From Gammaproteobacteria bacterium (GTDB lineage: Bacteria; Pseudomonadota; Gammaproteobacteria; UBA9214), in NCBI GenBank assembly GCA_022340485.1, contig JAJDNX010000030.1, forward strand, positions 1 through 48,021: a stretch of 48,021 bases of DNA. The letters are read 5' to 3'. Shown one piece after another: positions 27,453 through 36,309 of this stretch. The stretch's first letter is position 1. Each line of letters starts with the position of its first letter. The notes beneath the pieces are model-generated. The model was not told the DNA's origin. It saw nothing but the letters and a program-made list of their open reading frames with translations, and did no database searches. Made by a program: the position numbers and the translations under genes.

Positions 27453-28523
27453 TTATTTCAGCAACAACGGAGTGCGCGAGGCACGCCAGCTCTGGAATGT
27501 CGGGTATTCGCGATAACCACCACTAAGGATATAGTCAAGCACGTTACGCAAACGGTAGAATTGCACAACGGAATCCACACGTATTATTTCATGACCATTC
27601 TGGTCAAAGAATATCAGTGTTGGCGTGTAAAACAGGCCTAGCTGTTGTGCCCATCTTCTTGCAGTCAAATGCTTTCCTGAAGGCGTTATAACCGGGGTAT
27701 CCGACCAGAACGGCAACTGCACAACTTCCATTTGATCAAACCTGGCCACAATCTCGGGGTCCTTCAATGGCCCGGTATGCAGCACATCACAGGCGTGACA
27801 GTTCCCCTGTTCAAAAAACACAACCAGCGGCTGCTCACCCGGTCGCACATGCCGATCCAGCATATAAGGTCCAGGCAGGAACATCGGTTCATCGATCAGG
27901 TCGCCGGGATCAAACACCAGCGGGACATCCGCCCGCGCCAGGTATTGACGGAAATCTTCATCCTTGTAATGTCCATCTGCGACATATTCCAGTGCCGCGC
28001 GAAAACGATACGGCGGGTAATATCCGCGCAGGCGCAACACCGTTTCTCCTGCCGTGTTATAGAAGATTAATGAGGGAGTAAAGTTGGTCTGGTCCCGGAT
28101 AGCCAGGTTACTCTCGGTCAACTCCACGCCATCGAGATCGGTCACCGTGCGATCACCGTGGATGTCGATGCCGATCACGTCAAAGTGCTCTCGTGTATAG
28201 GCCTGGATATCCCCCGCCTCCAGGTCGACCTCCAGGAACTGTCTGCAATAGGCACAGTATTTTTGCCCGAAATAGAGTATCAGTCCCTGCTTGCCTGCCT
28301 CTCGAACCTCCTCGAGGTCTTCCTGCAGATCGAGGAAACTGAGCTTGAACCAGTCCGGGAAGGCCAGCGGCTCTTCAAGGGGTGAATCATCAAAGGTAAC
28401 AAAGCCATGATCGAAGCTGACCTTAGCGGCTATCGCATAGCAACTGGCAAATAACAGGACAACAGGACCTGCAAGCCGCGCAAGTGAAAGTATCCTGTCC
28501 GCTTTTCTGGCCTGTCGCTTCAT
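27453..28523 (-). CDS. Exported protein with two thioredoxin-fold domains
   Basis: A protein of about 356 residues with an N-terminal hydrophobic signal segment ending AIAA, then two thioredoxin-like halves. The first has LILYFGQKYCAYCRQFLEVDLE, with a CxxC pair of the SoxW/TlpA type; the second has VVFFEQGNCHACDVLHTG with CHAC and TPTLIFFDQNGHEI. Each half also carries the cis-proline region (FTPSLIFYN and YTPTLIFFD). It is probably a periplasmic disulfide reductase or thiol-handling protein. The ATG at 28523 is used; a TTG at 28538 with GGTGA close upstream is an alternative. queD lies just upstream on the same strand. Confidence 0.85.
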   Translation of the reverse strand: MKRQARKADRILSLARLAGPVVLLFASCYAIAAKVSFDHGFVTFDDSPLEEPLAFPDWFKLSFLDLQEDLEEVREAGKQGLILYFGQKYCAYCRQFLEVDLEAGDIQAYTREHFDVIGIDIHGDRTVTDLDGVELTESNLAIRDQTNFTPSLIFYNTAGETVLRLRGYYPPYRFRAALEYVADGHYKDEDFRQYLARADVPLVFDPGDLIDEPMFLPGPYMLDRHVRPGEQPLVVFFEQGNCHACDVLHTGPLKDPEIVARFDQMEVVQLPFWSDTPVITPSGKHLTARRWAQQLGLFYTPTLIFFDQNGHEIIRVDSVVQFYRLRNVLDYILSGGYREYPTFQSWRASRTPLLLK

Positions 28524-28542
28524 CGTGCTGGCTGCCAAATCA

Positions 28543-28965
28543 TCACCTTAGTGGGGTTTTGCTATAGCTGGCATAACTGGTTTCTGTCTCCCACAAAGTT
28601 ACATCGGTTACGGGAAAATCTTTTGCGGCTACGTATTCATAAATCATTCTGGCGATGACCTCGGCTGTCGGGTTTTCCTCCGTGACCCGGACCCGTTCAC
28701 CACTGTCCTGCAACAAGGGCAGTATGGGATCATCCTTGTGCAATAACAGGGTATGATCAATTTCGCTCTCCAGCCATTCCCACAGAAGCCGCTTTAACTC
28801 ACTGAAATCTTCGACCATGCCGCGATCATCCAGCGTGTCTTGCGCCAGTGTTATGACGGCACGGGCATTGTGTCCGTGTAAATGCTGGCACTTGCCCTGG
28901 TAGTTCAGCAGTCGATGACCATAGCAAAATGAGACAGATTTCGACACGCGGTACATGGGCAGCAT
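28543..28965 (-). CDS. queD: 6-carboxytetrahydropterin synthase QueD
   Basis: Zinc enzyme of the PTPS/QueD family that converts dihydroneopterin triphosphate to 6-carboxy-tetrahydropterin in queuosine biosynthesis. The 140-residue protein has the family pattern: His17 in CYGHRLL, catalytic Cys26 in YQGKCQHLHGHNARA with His30 and His32 as zinc ligands, MVEDFSELK, DHTLLLHKDD and the glutamate-bearing WETETSYASYS end. ATG at 28965 or 28956 are both possible. It is upstream of the thioredoxin-like gene on the same strand. Confidence 0.93.
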   Translation of the reverse strand: MLPMYRVSKSVSFCYGHRLLNYQGKCQHLHGHNARAVITLAQDTLDDRGMVEDFSELKRLLWEWLESEIDHTLLLHKDDPILPLLQDSGERVRVTEENPTAEVIARMIYEYVAAKDFPVTDVTLWETETSYASYSKTPLR

Positions 28966-29118
28966 CCATTATCAGCAGGTTACAAAATAAAGTTGATCTG
29001 GCTTTGTTGTATACAGCTGCAAGTTCAGCAACTACCAGATGATCAAACCTCACAATATACTATTTTATGGTCCCTACCCAAGATTGGCTATACATATTGA
29101 GGGTAAAGTTATTAGAAT

Positions 29119-29559
29119 GTGGCCTATGTTAATGAAACTACTGATTTTGGTTGGTTGCTGATGGCAGGCATGCCGACATGGACCATTCTCGGTGGTGGCT
29201 ACCAGTCTTATGTGAAAGGTGATTACCAGGCTGCCTTCGACGAATGGTTACCGCTCGCCGAACTGGGTGATGTCGAAGCACAATACAACCTTGGTGTCAT
29301 GTACGACGAAGGCACCGGTGTGGAACAGGACTTCGGCAAGGCCGCCGAATGGTATCTCAAGGCCGCAGAACGAGGCTTTCTAGAGGCACAGTACAATCTC
29401 GGCATGATGTATTACCATGGGCTGGGTGTACCCCGTGATCGCGAGGAGGCGGCCCGCTGGCTACAACTGGCTGCCGACCATGGTGACAGCGAGGCGGCAA
29501 AGATTCTGCAGCGTATCCGCAAGCAGGCGGCATCAGCCACGTCGACAATTTCAGCCTGA
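29119..29559 (+). CDS. Sel1-repeat protein, likely frameshifted at the start
   Basis: A short protein with two to three Sel1/TPR-like repeats: AFDEWLPLAELGDVEAQYNLGVMYDEGTGV, seen in pieces as VEAQYNLGVMYDEG, LEAQYNLGMMYYHGLGV and REEAARWLQLAADHG. Such proteins mediate protein contacts. The open frame starts at a GTG with no ribosome site and gives no signal peptide. In the overlapping frame, ATG at 29117 or 29132 gives MKLLILVGC then a stop; adding one TTGG unit to the local TTGGTTGG would join it to LLMAGMPTW and produce a clean signal peptide. So either the gene is inactivated or starts at ATG 29161. Start uncertain. Confidence 0.7.
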   Translation: MAYVNETTDFGWLLMAGMPTWTILGGGYQSYVKGDYQAAFDEWLPLAELGDVEAQYNLGVMYDEGTGVEQDFGKAAEWYLKAAERGFLEAQYNLGMMYYHGLGVPRDREEAARWLQLAADHGDSEAAKILQRIRKQAASATSTISA

Positions 29560-29628
29560 ATAGTTATTCATAAAAAATGAGTTACAGATCATTCCGAATG
29601 CGAGATCGGAACATCAGCTGACCACGCC

Positions 29629-30696
29629 ATGACAGAGTCAACAGGCAACACACCCTCATCAGTCCCGCCCGGGATACCCTATCCACCGCCCGGTAGCATT
29701 GCCCAACCGGAATACGCTCCCGGCGAGCGCGAGGCACTGATCGCCAAAATCAAGCGGTTGCTCGGGGAAAAAGACGCTGTTCTGGTGGCGCATTATTACA
29801 CCGATGATGACCTGCAAATGATCGCGGATGAAACCGGAGGCACCGTCTCCGATTCACTCGAGATGGCCCGATTTGGTAATCAGCACCCGGCAAGCACCCT
29901 GGTGGTGGCCGGTGTCAGATTCATGGGGGAAACCGCCAAAATCCTGAACCCGGAAAAGCGCGTCCTGATGCCGACACTGGAGGCCGAGTGCTCACTGGAC
30001 CTGGGTTGCCCACCGGGAAAGTTCATCCCCTTCTGTGATGCACATCCCGATCATACTGTAGTGGTCTATGCCAATACCTGCGCTGAAGTGAAGGCACGTG
30101 CCGACTGGGTAGTCACCTCGAGTATTGCTGTTGATGTTGTCAATCATCTCAAGCAACAGGGGAAAAAGATTCTGTGGGCACCCGATCGTTACCTTGGCAG
30201 TTATGTCCAGAGGGTGACGGGTGCCGACATGCTGCTCTGGCAAGCGAGCTGCATCGTGCATGAACGTTTCAAGGCCGAGGCACTGCAGAACCTCGCCGCC
30301 CATCATCCGGACGCGGCGATCCTGGTTCATCCCGAATCACCGCAAGCTGTAATCGCTCTGGCGGATGTGGTTGGCTCAACCACACAGCTGATCAAGGCTG
30401 CTAAAGAGCTACCCAACAAGGTATTCATCGTCGCTACAGACAACGGCATTTTCTACAAGATGAAACAGGCCGCCCCGGGAAAAACCTTCCTGGAGGCGCC
30501 ATCTGCGGGTGAAGGCGCAACCTGCGAAAGCTGCGCCCACTGTCCATGGATGGCCATGAACCATTTACGCAACCTGGCCGAGGTGCTTGAAACCGGCAGC
30601 AATGAAATCCATATCCCTGAAGCCGTGCGTATAAAGGCTCTCACAGCAACACAGCGCATGGTAGATTTTGTCAAGCAGCAGCAGGACATCGACTGA
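29629..30696 (+). CDS. nadA: Quinolinate synthase A
   Basis: [4Fe-4S] enzyme that condenses iminoaspartate (made by NadB) with dihydroxyacetone phosphate to quinolinate for NAD synthesis. The 355-residue protein has [40 protein letters not shown] and cysteines in [19 protein letters not shown] and [13 protein letters not shown], the last being part of the cluster set of the gammaproteobacterial type. Length agrees with E. coli NadA (347). nadB is not adjacent. Confidence 0.97.
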   Translation: MTESTGNTPSSVPPGIPYPPPGSIAQPEYAPGEREALIAKIKRLLGEKDAVLVAHYYTDDDLQMIADETGGTVSDSLEMARFGNQHPASTLVVAGVRFMGETAKILNPEKRVLMPTLEAECSLDLGCPPGKFIPFCDAHPDHTVVVYANTCAEVKARADWVVTSSIAVDVVNHLKQQGKKILWAPDRYLGSYVQRVTGADMLLWQASCIVHERFKAEALQNLAAHHPDAAILVHPESPQAVIALADVVGSTTQLIKAAKELPNKVFIVATDNGIFYKMKQAAPGKTFLEAPSAGEGATCESCAHCPWMAMNHLRNLAEVLETGSNEIHIPEAVRIKALTATQRMVDFVKQQQDID

Positions 30697-30872
30697 ATAC
30701 CCGCCTCTTTAGAGGATCGCCAAGCTGGCAATCATTAACGCCACTGCCAGTACAAGCCCATGTGTACAACGCAGACACAATACTGATACATTTGTCGCCG
30801 CGCGACCTCTATTACCCAGCCGCATCCGCCATCGATATTGCCACTGACTAGACGCTAACAGGACAGATCACG

Positions 30873-31880
30873 ATGACTGCTGATAACTACTCGATGATGG
30901 GCAGTGTCGCCTCCCTGATCGCACAAACCCTGCGCACCTATGGCTGCGATCCAGAACCGATCTTCAAAAAGGCAGCGCTTGATATGAGCCAGCTGTCAAA
31001 TCCTGATACACGCTACCCCGGCAATCGCATGCAACTTCTCTGGAAGCTTGCGGTTGCTGCCTCTGGTGACCCCTGTTTTGGCTTTGTAGCGGGAAAACAG
31101 GTGCAGCCCGTTGCGTTGCATGGCCTCGGCTTCTCCTGGCTGGCGAGTGATACATTGCGTGATGCACTCAACCGTCTGGTACGTTACTCGCGCATGATCT
31201 CCACGGCGGCCAACATGCACCTGCAGGACAGCAGTGATGCCCTGGACCTGGTGATCCTGCCACCGAGTGGTGTAAAGGATGTCAGCTACGCCCCACAGGA
31301 TGCCGGTATGACCGGCTTTCTGCGCATGTGCCGCCTGACTGCCGGTGACGAGATCGACCCTGTGTATGTCTCACTGAAACGCCCCAGGCCAGATTGCGAC
31401 CGTGATTTGCAGGACTACTTCCGTGCCCCGCTGGAGTATGACGCCAGTGCCAACAGGCTGTCGTTCAACAAAGAACTGGTTGATACACCATTAGCCAATG
31501 CCAATCCCGAACTGGCACGCATCAATGACAAGGCGGTTGTGGACTATCTTGCGCGCTTTGACCGAAACAGCCTGACCATGCAAGTGCGCAAAAAAATTAT
31601 TGAAGGCCTGCATGATGGGACACCGCACCAGGAAAGTATTGCACATTCCCTGAATGTCAGCCTGCGCAGCCTGCAACGCAAGCTCAGTAACGAAGACACC
31701 AGTTTCAAGACCCTGCTTGAAACAACCCGCCGTGAACTGGCACTGCATTACATTCGCGAGACCCATCGTTCGCTTGGCGAGATCACCTACCTGCTGGGTT
31801 TCTCCGAACCCAGCAACTTTACCCGGGCCTTCAAGCGCTGGACGGGTGTATCCCCGAACGAGTACCGTGAAAACAGCTGA
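30873..31880 (+). CDS. AraC family transcriptional regulator
   Basis: A 335-residue regulator with an N-terminal ligand-binding domain of the Arabinose_bd type (about 20-205, PGNRMQLLWKLAVAASGDPCFG) and a C-terminal AraC helix-turn-helix pair (about 235-335): QESIAHSLNVSLRSLQRKLSNEDTSF and ITYLLGFSEPSNFTRAFKRWTGVSPNEYR. The full-length layout resembles OruR/ArgR-type and other single-layer AraC regulators in Pseudomonas. AGGA ahead of ATG 30873. Its 3' end overlaps the start of a decayed gene by 14 bases. Target unknown. Confidence 0.93.
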   Translation: MTADNYSMMGSVASLIAQTLRTYGCDPEPIFKKAALDMSQLSNPDTRYPGNRMQLLWKLAVAASGDPCFGFVAGKQVQPVALHGLGFSWLASDTLRDALNRLVRYSRMISTAANMHLQDSSDALDLVILPPSGVKDVSYAPQDAGMTGFLRMCRLTAGDEIDPVYVSLKRPRPDCDRDLQDYFRAPLEYDASANRLSFNKELVDTPLANANPELARINDKAVVDYLARFDRNSLTMQVRKKIIEGLHDGTPHQESIAHSLNVSLRSLQRKLSNEDTSFKTLLETTRRELALHYIRETHRSLGEITYLLGFSEPSNFTRAFKRWTGVSPNEYRENS

Positions 31881-32246
31881 CAGTAGCAGAACGGCCAGGT
31901 CGACCGGCACCTCCAAGGGTACACAGCATCTTTCAAGGCGTTTCCTGCTCTCCCTGGTGCTGCTATCGCAGTGGTTGCTTGCAGCAGGCAATGCCGGCAC
32001 CGACGCCGACGTGCTCGATACGCAGCTTGGCTCCTCACTGGGTCCGCAGCACCTTGCACGGATTATCAATGACGAGGACCCACTGAATCGTCGGATTGCC
32101 GAAGCCTACCTCAGCGGCGACAGATACCCGCCAGCAATATCATCCATGTCAAGTTCAACTCGGGCCTGGAGGCCTACTGGAAAAGAGTCGAGTGGCCCGG
32201 TCAGGGAATGTTCCTCGGAGAACCGCTGGCCGCACCACAGAGATAA
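31867..32246 (+). pseudogene. Decayed gene, probably a TIGR03790-like exported protein
   Basis: A GTG (31867-31869) opens a frame with a basic N-terminus and hydrophobic segment (FLLSLVLLSQWLLAAGNAG) followed by HLARIINDEDPLNRRIAEAY. After DRYPPA the reading must shift by one base (near 32127) to continue NIIHVKFNSG, then LEAYWKRVEWPGQGMF and GEPLAAPQR with a stop at 32244-32246. As I recall, the first part matches the N-terminus of TIGR03790 proteins (PENIIHVRF-like) and the second the extreme C-terminus (YWK..PGQG.F.GEPLA), so several hundred internal residues are missing. The result is an internal deletion plus a frameshift. Family assignment is from memory. Confidence 0.65.
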
Positions 32247-32294
32247 CAGCAGACCCCAGCATACAGCCTTATCACTTGTATTTAATATGTTTAT

Positions 32295-32951
32295 ATGAGC
32301 CCACAAGACCACATCCAAGCGCTGAACCCAATCCCGGAAAACTGGATTGCCTGCAAGGACTGCGACCTGCTGATCGAGCGAGTCGAAACACCACCGGGTG
32401 GTAAAGCCCTATGCCCTCGCTGCGCCAATCCCTTGTATCAGCGGCAGGAGCAGAGTATCGAGCGTACCCTGGCGCTGGCGATCACTGGTCTGCTGCTGTT
32501 TTTACCGGCCAACCTGCTGCCGGTCATGTCCCTGCATATCGTCGGCCAGGAATCGACAACCACCATCTACATGGGTTCCCTGGCATTGTTTCAGGAAGGT
32601 TTGTACTGGACGGCACTGCTGGTCTTTCTTGCCAGCATTGTGGTCCCGCTTTGCAAGCTGGCGCTGGTGTTCTTTGTCTCCGGATGCTTGTACCTGGAAC
32701 GCTTTAACCCGTTGTTGCCCTATGCATTCCGTTATTACCACTACCTGGATGAATGGGGCATGCTGGAAGTGTACATGCTGGGCGTGCTGGTCTCCGTGGT
32801 GAAACTCAAGGGAATGGCCAGCATCGTTCCCGGGGTCGGCCTGTATTGCTTTATCGGGCTCCTGTTGGCGGCAACGATGATGTCATCGTTGCTGGACGAG
32901 GACAGTTTCTGGACCAGGATCGAGCAAGGCCAGCAGGGGCGACTGCAGTGA
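32295..32951 (+). CDS. letA: PqiA-domain protein, N-terminal half of LetA
   Basis: Inner-membrane protein (218 residues) with an N-terminal zinc ribbon (CKDCDL and CPRCANP) and four hydrophobic helices; the PANLLPVMSLH segment is a PqiA hallmark. LetA works with the MCE tunnel protein LetB in lipid transport. In E. coli LetA (YebS) is one polypeptide of two PqiA domains, each with its own zinc ribbon; here this is the first half and the next gene the second, with start and stop overlapping. The operon letA-letA'-letB follows. Confidence 0.92.
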   Translation: MSPQDHIQALNPIPENWIACKDCDLLIERVETPPGGKALCPRCANPLYQRQEQSIERTLALAITGLLLFLPANLLPVMSLHIVGQESTTTIYMGSLALFQEGLYWTALLVFLASIVVPLCKLALVFFVSGCLYLERFNPLLPYAFRYYHYLDEWGMLEVYMLGVLVSVVKLKGMASIVPGVGLYCFIGLLLAATMMSSLLDEDSFWTRIEQGQQGRLQ

Positions 32952-33577
32952 AAAGCCCTCTGACCGCCAGACAAATGGGACTGATTCGCTGTCATACTTG
33001 CGGCAAACTGGCCTTTGATGTCGGCCATGATGAGTATGAGGAACATTGCCCGCGCTGCCATGCACATATGCACATGCGCGCCACCAACAGCCTGTCGCGC
33101 ACCTGGGCCCTGTTGATCACTGCTGCGATACTATATGTACCCGCCAACGTTCTGCCGATCATGACCGTCACCTATTTCGGGGCTGGAGAACCTGACACCA
33201 TCATGTCCGGTATTATCTTGTTGCTGCAGGTTGGCAGCTACCCGATCGCTGCCGTGATATTTATCGCCAGCATTCTGGTCCCCTTGTTGAAAATGGTCGC
33301 CCTGCTGATCCTGCTGTTATCTGTACAGCTAAAATGGGTACTGGATGACCGGCAGCGCACCCGCATGTACCGCGCTGTCGAGCTGGTGGGACGCTGGTCC
33401 ATGCTCGATATATTTGTGATTGCCCTGCTGGTTGCACTGGTAAATTTTGGCAGTATCGCGCAGATCGTTTCCGGGCCAGGCGCAACCGCTTTTGGCAGCG
33501 TTGTGGTGCTGACCATGCTGGCTGCCACCACCTTTGATGCACGACTGATATGGGATAAAGAGGACCTTCATGACTGA
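32948..33577 (+). CDS. letA: PqiA-domain protein, C-terminal half of LetA
   Basis: A 209-residue second PqiA domain with zinc ribbon CHTCGKL and CPRCHAH, then four helices with PANVLPIMTV. The start is GTG at 32948-32950, whose last two bases and the next base form the stop of the preceding gene (GTGA overlap), which implies coupled translation. The frame stays open far upstream, but that part lies inside the first letA gene. It overlaps letB by 8 bases. Together the halves sum to about the length of fused E. coli LetA (427). Confidence 0.91.
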   Translation: MKSPLTARQMGLIRCHTCGKLAFDVGHDEYEEHCPRCHAHMHMRATNSLSRTWALLITAAILYVPANVLPIMTVTYFGAGEPDTIMSGIILLLQVGSYPIAAVIFIASILVPLLKMVALLILLLSVQLKWVLDDRQRTRMYRAVELVGRWSMLDIFVIALLVALVNFGSIAQIVSGPGATAFGSVVVLTMLAATTFDARLIWDKEDLHD

Positions 33578-36287
33578 TCAACCGGACACCGGCAACCCAT
33601 CCGTCAACCCGCCACAACCGGTGCTGAAAAAAAAGCGCGGCATCCCGTTTATCTGGATTTTACCGCTGCTGGCTGCTCTCATTGGTAGCGGGCTGGTCAT
33701 TAAAAGCCTGCTGGAAGCCGGACTACCGATCGAGATCGTCTTTAATACGGCTGATGGCATCGAGGCGGGAAAAACCAAGCTGATGTACCGCGGTCTCGAG
33801 GTCGCACGCGTCAAAGAAGTGCAGTTAAACCCGGACCTGCAATCCGTAACAGTACACATCGACATCCCGCGCAGTGCCGAGAGACACCTCCGCTCAGAAA
33901 CAAAATTCTGGCTGGTGAAACCGGAAATTTCGCTTGCCGGCGTTACCGGGCTGGGGACACTACTATCCGGTAACTATATTGCTGTCAAACTCGGGGGTGG
34001 AAAAAAGACACGCAAGTTCAGGGCATTGACGAATCCGCCCGCAGACGACCTGGATTCCCCGGGACTGCATCTAACCATTACCGCCAATCGTCTTGGTTCT
34101 CTCATGCAGGGTGCACCGATCTATTACAAGCAAATTCTTGTCGGACGAGTTCAGGATCATGCCCTTGCAGCGGACGGTAACAGCGTCAACATCAATATCT
34201 TTATCAATGAGGAGTATGAGCATCTGGTCAAGAAGAGCAGCCGCTTCTGGAATGCCAGTGGCATCAGCATTTCAGGTAGCCTGTCCGGTCTCTCCATTGA
34301 AACAGAGTCCCTCACCAGCGTGCTCTCCGGTGGCCTGGCCTTCTTTACCCCGGATAGCGATGCACCAGGCATCCCCAGCGAGGATGGCGACAGCTTCCCT
34401 TTGTACGATAATTTCAAGGCTGCTGAAGCAGGTATAGAGGTTACCCTGCGCCTGCAAGACGGAGAAGGTCTGAATGAAAACGGCACACGCATCCTGTTCG
34501 AAGGGGTTGAGATCGGGAATATCGAAGTCATCCGTATTGATGAGGACCTGGAAGGGGTGATTGCAAAAGCAACGCTTGACCCGCGTGTCACTCCGTTACT
34601 CACTACAGGTACCCGCTTCTGGCGCGTCAGACCAAATATATCACTGACAGAAGTGTCCGGACTGTCGACACTGCTTTCAGGTGAACACATAGCCATGCAA
34701 CCGGGCAATGGAGAACCCCTCAGAGATTTTAGCGTTCTGGAAGAGCCACCGGTGCTGCCGACCTCCGTCCCTGGACTGCATTTCAAATTCGTTACCGATG
34801 ACATGGGCTCACTTTCGAGAGGCAGCAAGATTTTCTACAAGAGGATCCCTGTCGGCAAGGTACAGGCCTATCGCCTGGATGAATCGGGCAAGCAGATCCT
34901 CATAGATGCCTATATCGAGGAGCAATATGCCCACCTGGTTCACAACAACACGCGCTTCTGGAATGCCAGTGGTATCGAGCTGAGCGGTGGCATCGCCGGC
35001 TTCAGGCTCAGAACCGGGTCAGCCGCCAGCATCCTCTCGGGTGGCATTGCATTTGCCACACCACCCAGCAAGCCATCCAGTGCTGCCGCAAAAAATGGCA
35101 GCACCTTCAGGTTGTACCCGGATTATGACAGCGCCTCGGATAACGATACCCTGTTTGGCAACAAGCGCATGCCCGGTCTGCATCTGAACTTGCGCACCAC
35201 CAACCTCGGCTCACTGGCCGCCGGTTCTCCGGTACTCTATAAAAGGATTACCGTCGGAGAGGTCGATGGTTATCGCCTTGATGAAGACCATGAGACGGTA
35301 CTGGTGCAGCTCACCATCCAGCCAAAATACCAACACCTGGTGCATACAAATTCACGTTTCTGGAATGCCAGCGGCATTGAATTCAGCGGTGGACTTAGCA
35401 GCTTCCATCTAAAGAGTGGATCCGTCCAGTCAATCATCGCAGGCGGCATCGCCTTCGACACGCCCGACAAAGCAGGCGGTGCAGCAAGGGAGGAGGCAGT
35501 TTTCCCACTCTACAACGATGCACGCAGTGCACAGGAAGACAGCATACCGATTCGCATCACCTTTGATACAGCCACCGGCCTTTCTGCCGGAGCGCCCATC
35601 AAATACCAGGACATCCAGATCGGTCGTGTCACAGAGGTAAAACTGAGGAACGACCGGAATGGTGTCACCGTCCACGCAGACCTGTTTGGCTCAGCACGTC
35701 ACATGGCCAATTCAGGCACCCGCTTCTGGGTCATCAGCGCAAAACTGGGACTGTCCAGCACCGAACACCTGGACACTCTCATAACCGGTAACTACATTGC
35801 CGTGCAGCCGGGTGATGGCACGCCGACAACCAGCTTCACTGGCCTGGAGAACGAACCCTTTGAAAAGCGCCTAGGCGAAGGGCTTAATCTGCAGTTGACG
35901 ACACAGCGGTTGGGATCTATTGGTGTCGGTGCCCCGGTTTACTACCGGCAGATACCGGTTGGCAGCGTCATCGGCTACAAGCTCAGCGCCAATGCCAACG
36001 AGGTGATCATTTTTATCAACATCAGACCCTATTACGCACCGCTGGTACGCAGCAACTCGATGTTCTGGAATGTCAGCGGCATCCGCGTTGATGCCAGAAT
36101 TGTCGGTGGTGTGAAGATAGATACGGATTCACTGCAGGCTATTCTTGATGGCGGTATCGCCTTTGCTACACCTGGCAACCCTGACATGGGAGATGCGGCG
36201 AATCAGGGAATGTCGTTTGTACTTCATGAAGAGCCAACGGAAAACTGGCTGCAATGGTCACCGAAAATCCCGCTGGGTTCGCCGTAG
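33570..36287 (+). CDS. letB: LetB-type lipid transport protein with seven MCE domains
   Basis: Membrane-anchored periplasmic protein of 905 residues: one N-terminal transmembrane helix (about 24-45) followed by seven MCE domains starting near residues 51, 164, 287, 401, 535, 658 and 769. Domain type 1 reads like FNTADGIEAGKTKLMYRGLEV, and the type with PGLHL/EGLNL then LGSL...GAPIYYK..VG recurs. Seven MCE domains is the number in E. coli LetB (YebT), a hexameric tunnel across the periplasm, rather than PqiB with three. Repeated NASGIE and LSGGIAFATP blocks show internal duplication. It is cotranscribed with the split letA. Confidence 0.95.
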   Translation: MTDQPDTGNPSVNPPQPVLKKKRGIPFIWILPLLAALIGSGLVIKSLLEAGLPIEIVFNTADGIEAGKTKLMYRGLEVARVKEVQLNPDLQSVTVHIDIPRSAERHLRSETKFWLVKPEISLAGVTGLGTLLSGNYIAVKLGGGKKTRKFRALTNPPADDLDSPGLHLTITANRLGSLMQGAPIYYKQILVGRVQDHALAADGNSVNINIFINEEYEHLVKKSSRFWNASGISISGSLSGLSIETESLTSVLSGGLAFFTPDSDAPGIPSEDGDSFPLYDNFKAAEAGIEVTLRLQDGEGLNENGTRILFEGVEIGNIEVIRIDEDLEGVIAKATLDPRVTPLLTTGTRFWRVRPNISLTEVSGLSTLLSGEHIAMQPGNGEPLRDFSVLEEPPVLPTSVPGLHFKFVTDDMGSLSRGSKIFYKRIPVGKVQAYRLDESGKQILIDAYIEEQYAHLVHNNTRFWNASGIELSGGIAGFRLRTGSAASILSGGIAFATPPSKPSSAAAKNGSTFRLYPDYDSASDNDTLFGNKRMPGLHLNLRTTNLGSLAAGSPVLYKRITVGEVDGYRLDEDHETVLVQLTIQPKYQHLVHTNSRFWNASGIEFSGGLSSFHLKSGSVQSIIAGGIAFDTPDKAGGAAREEAVFPLYNDARSAQEDSIPIRITFDTATGLSAGAPIKYQDIQIGRVTEVKLRNDRNGVTVHADLFGSARHMANSGTRFWVISAKLGLSSTEHLDTLITGNYIAVQPGDGTPTTSFTGLENEPFEKRLGEGLNLQLTTQRLGSIGVGAPVYYRQIPVGSVIGYKLSANANEVIIFINIRPYYAPLVRSNSMFWNVSGIRVDARIVGGVKIDTDSLQAILDGGIAFATPGNPDMGDAANQGMSFVLHEEPTENWLQWSPKIPLGSP

Positions 36288-36309
36288 CCAACCTGGTGAC
36301 AATGCCGGA

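Noticed and set aside
30700-30720. Short CCTCTTTAGAGG palindrome after nadA as a terminator
   Set aside because: Only five base pairs with a two-base loop and no T-run.
31654-32298. A single 214-residue gene covering the end of the AraC gene and the decayed gene
   Set aside because: The first 70 residues are an out-of-frame reading of the AraC helix-turn-helix, and the end departs from the recognisable C-terminal motif.
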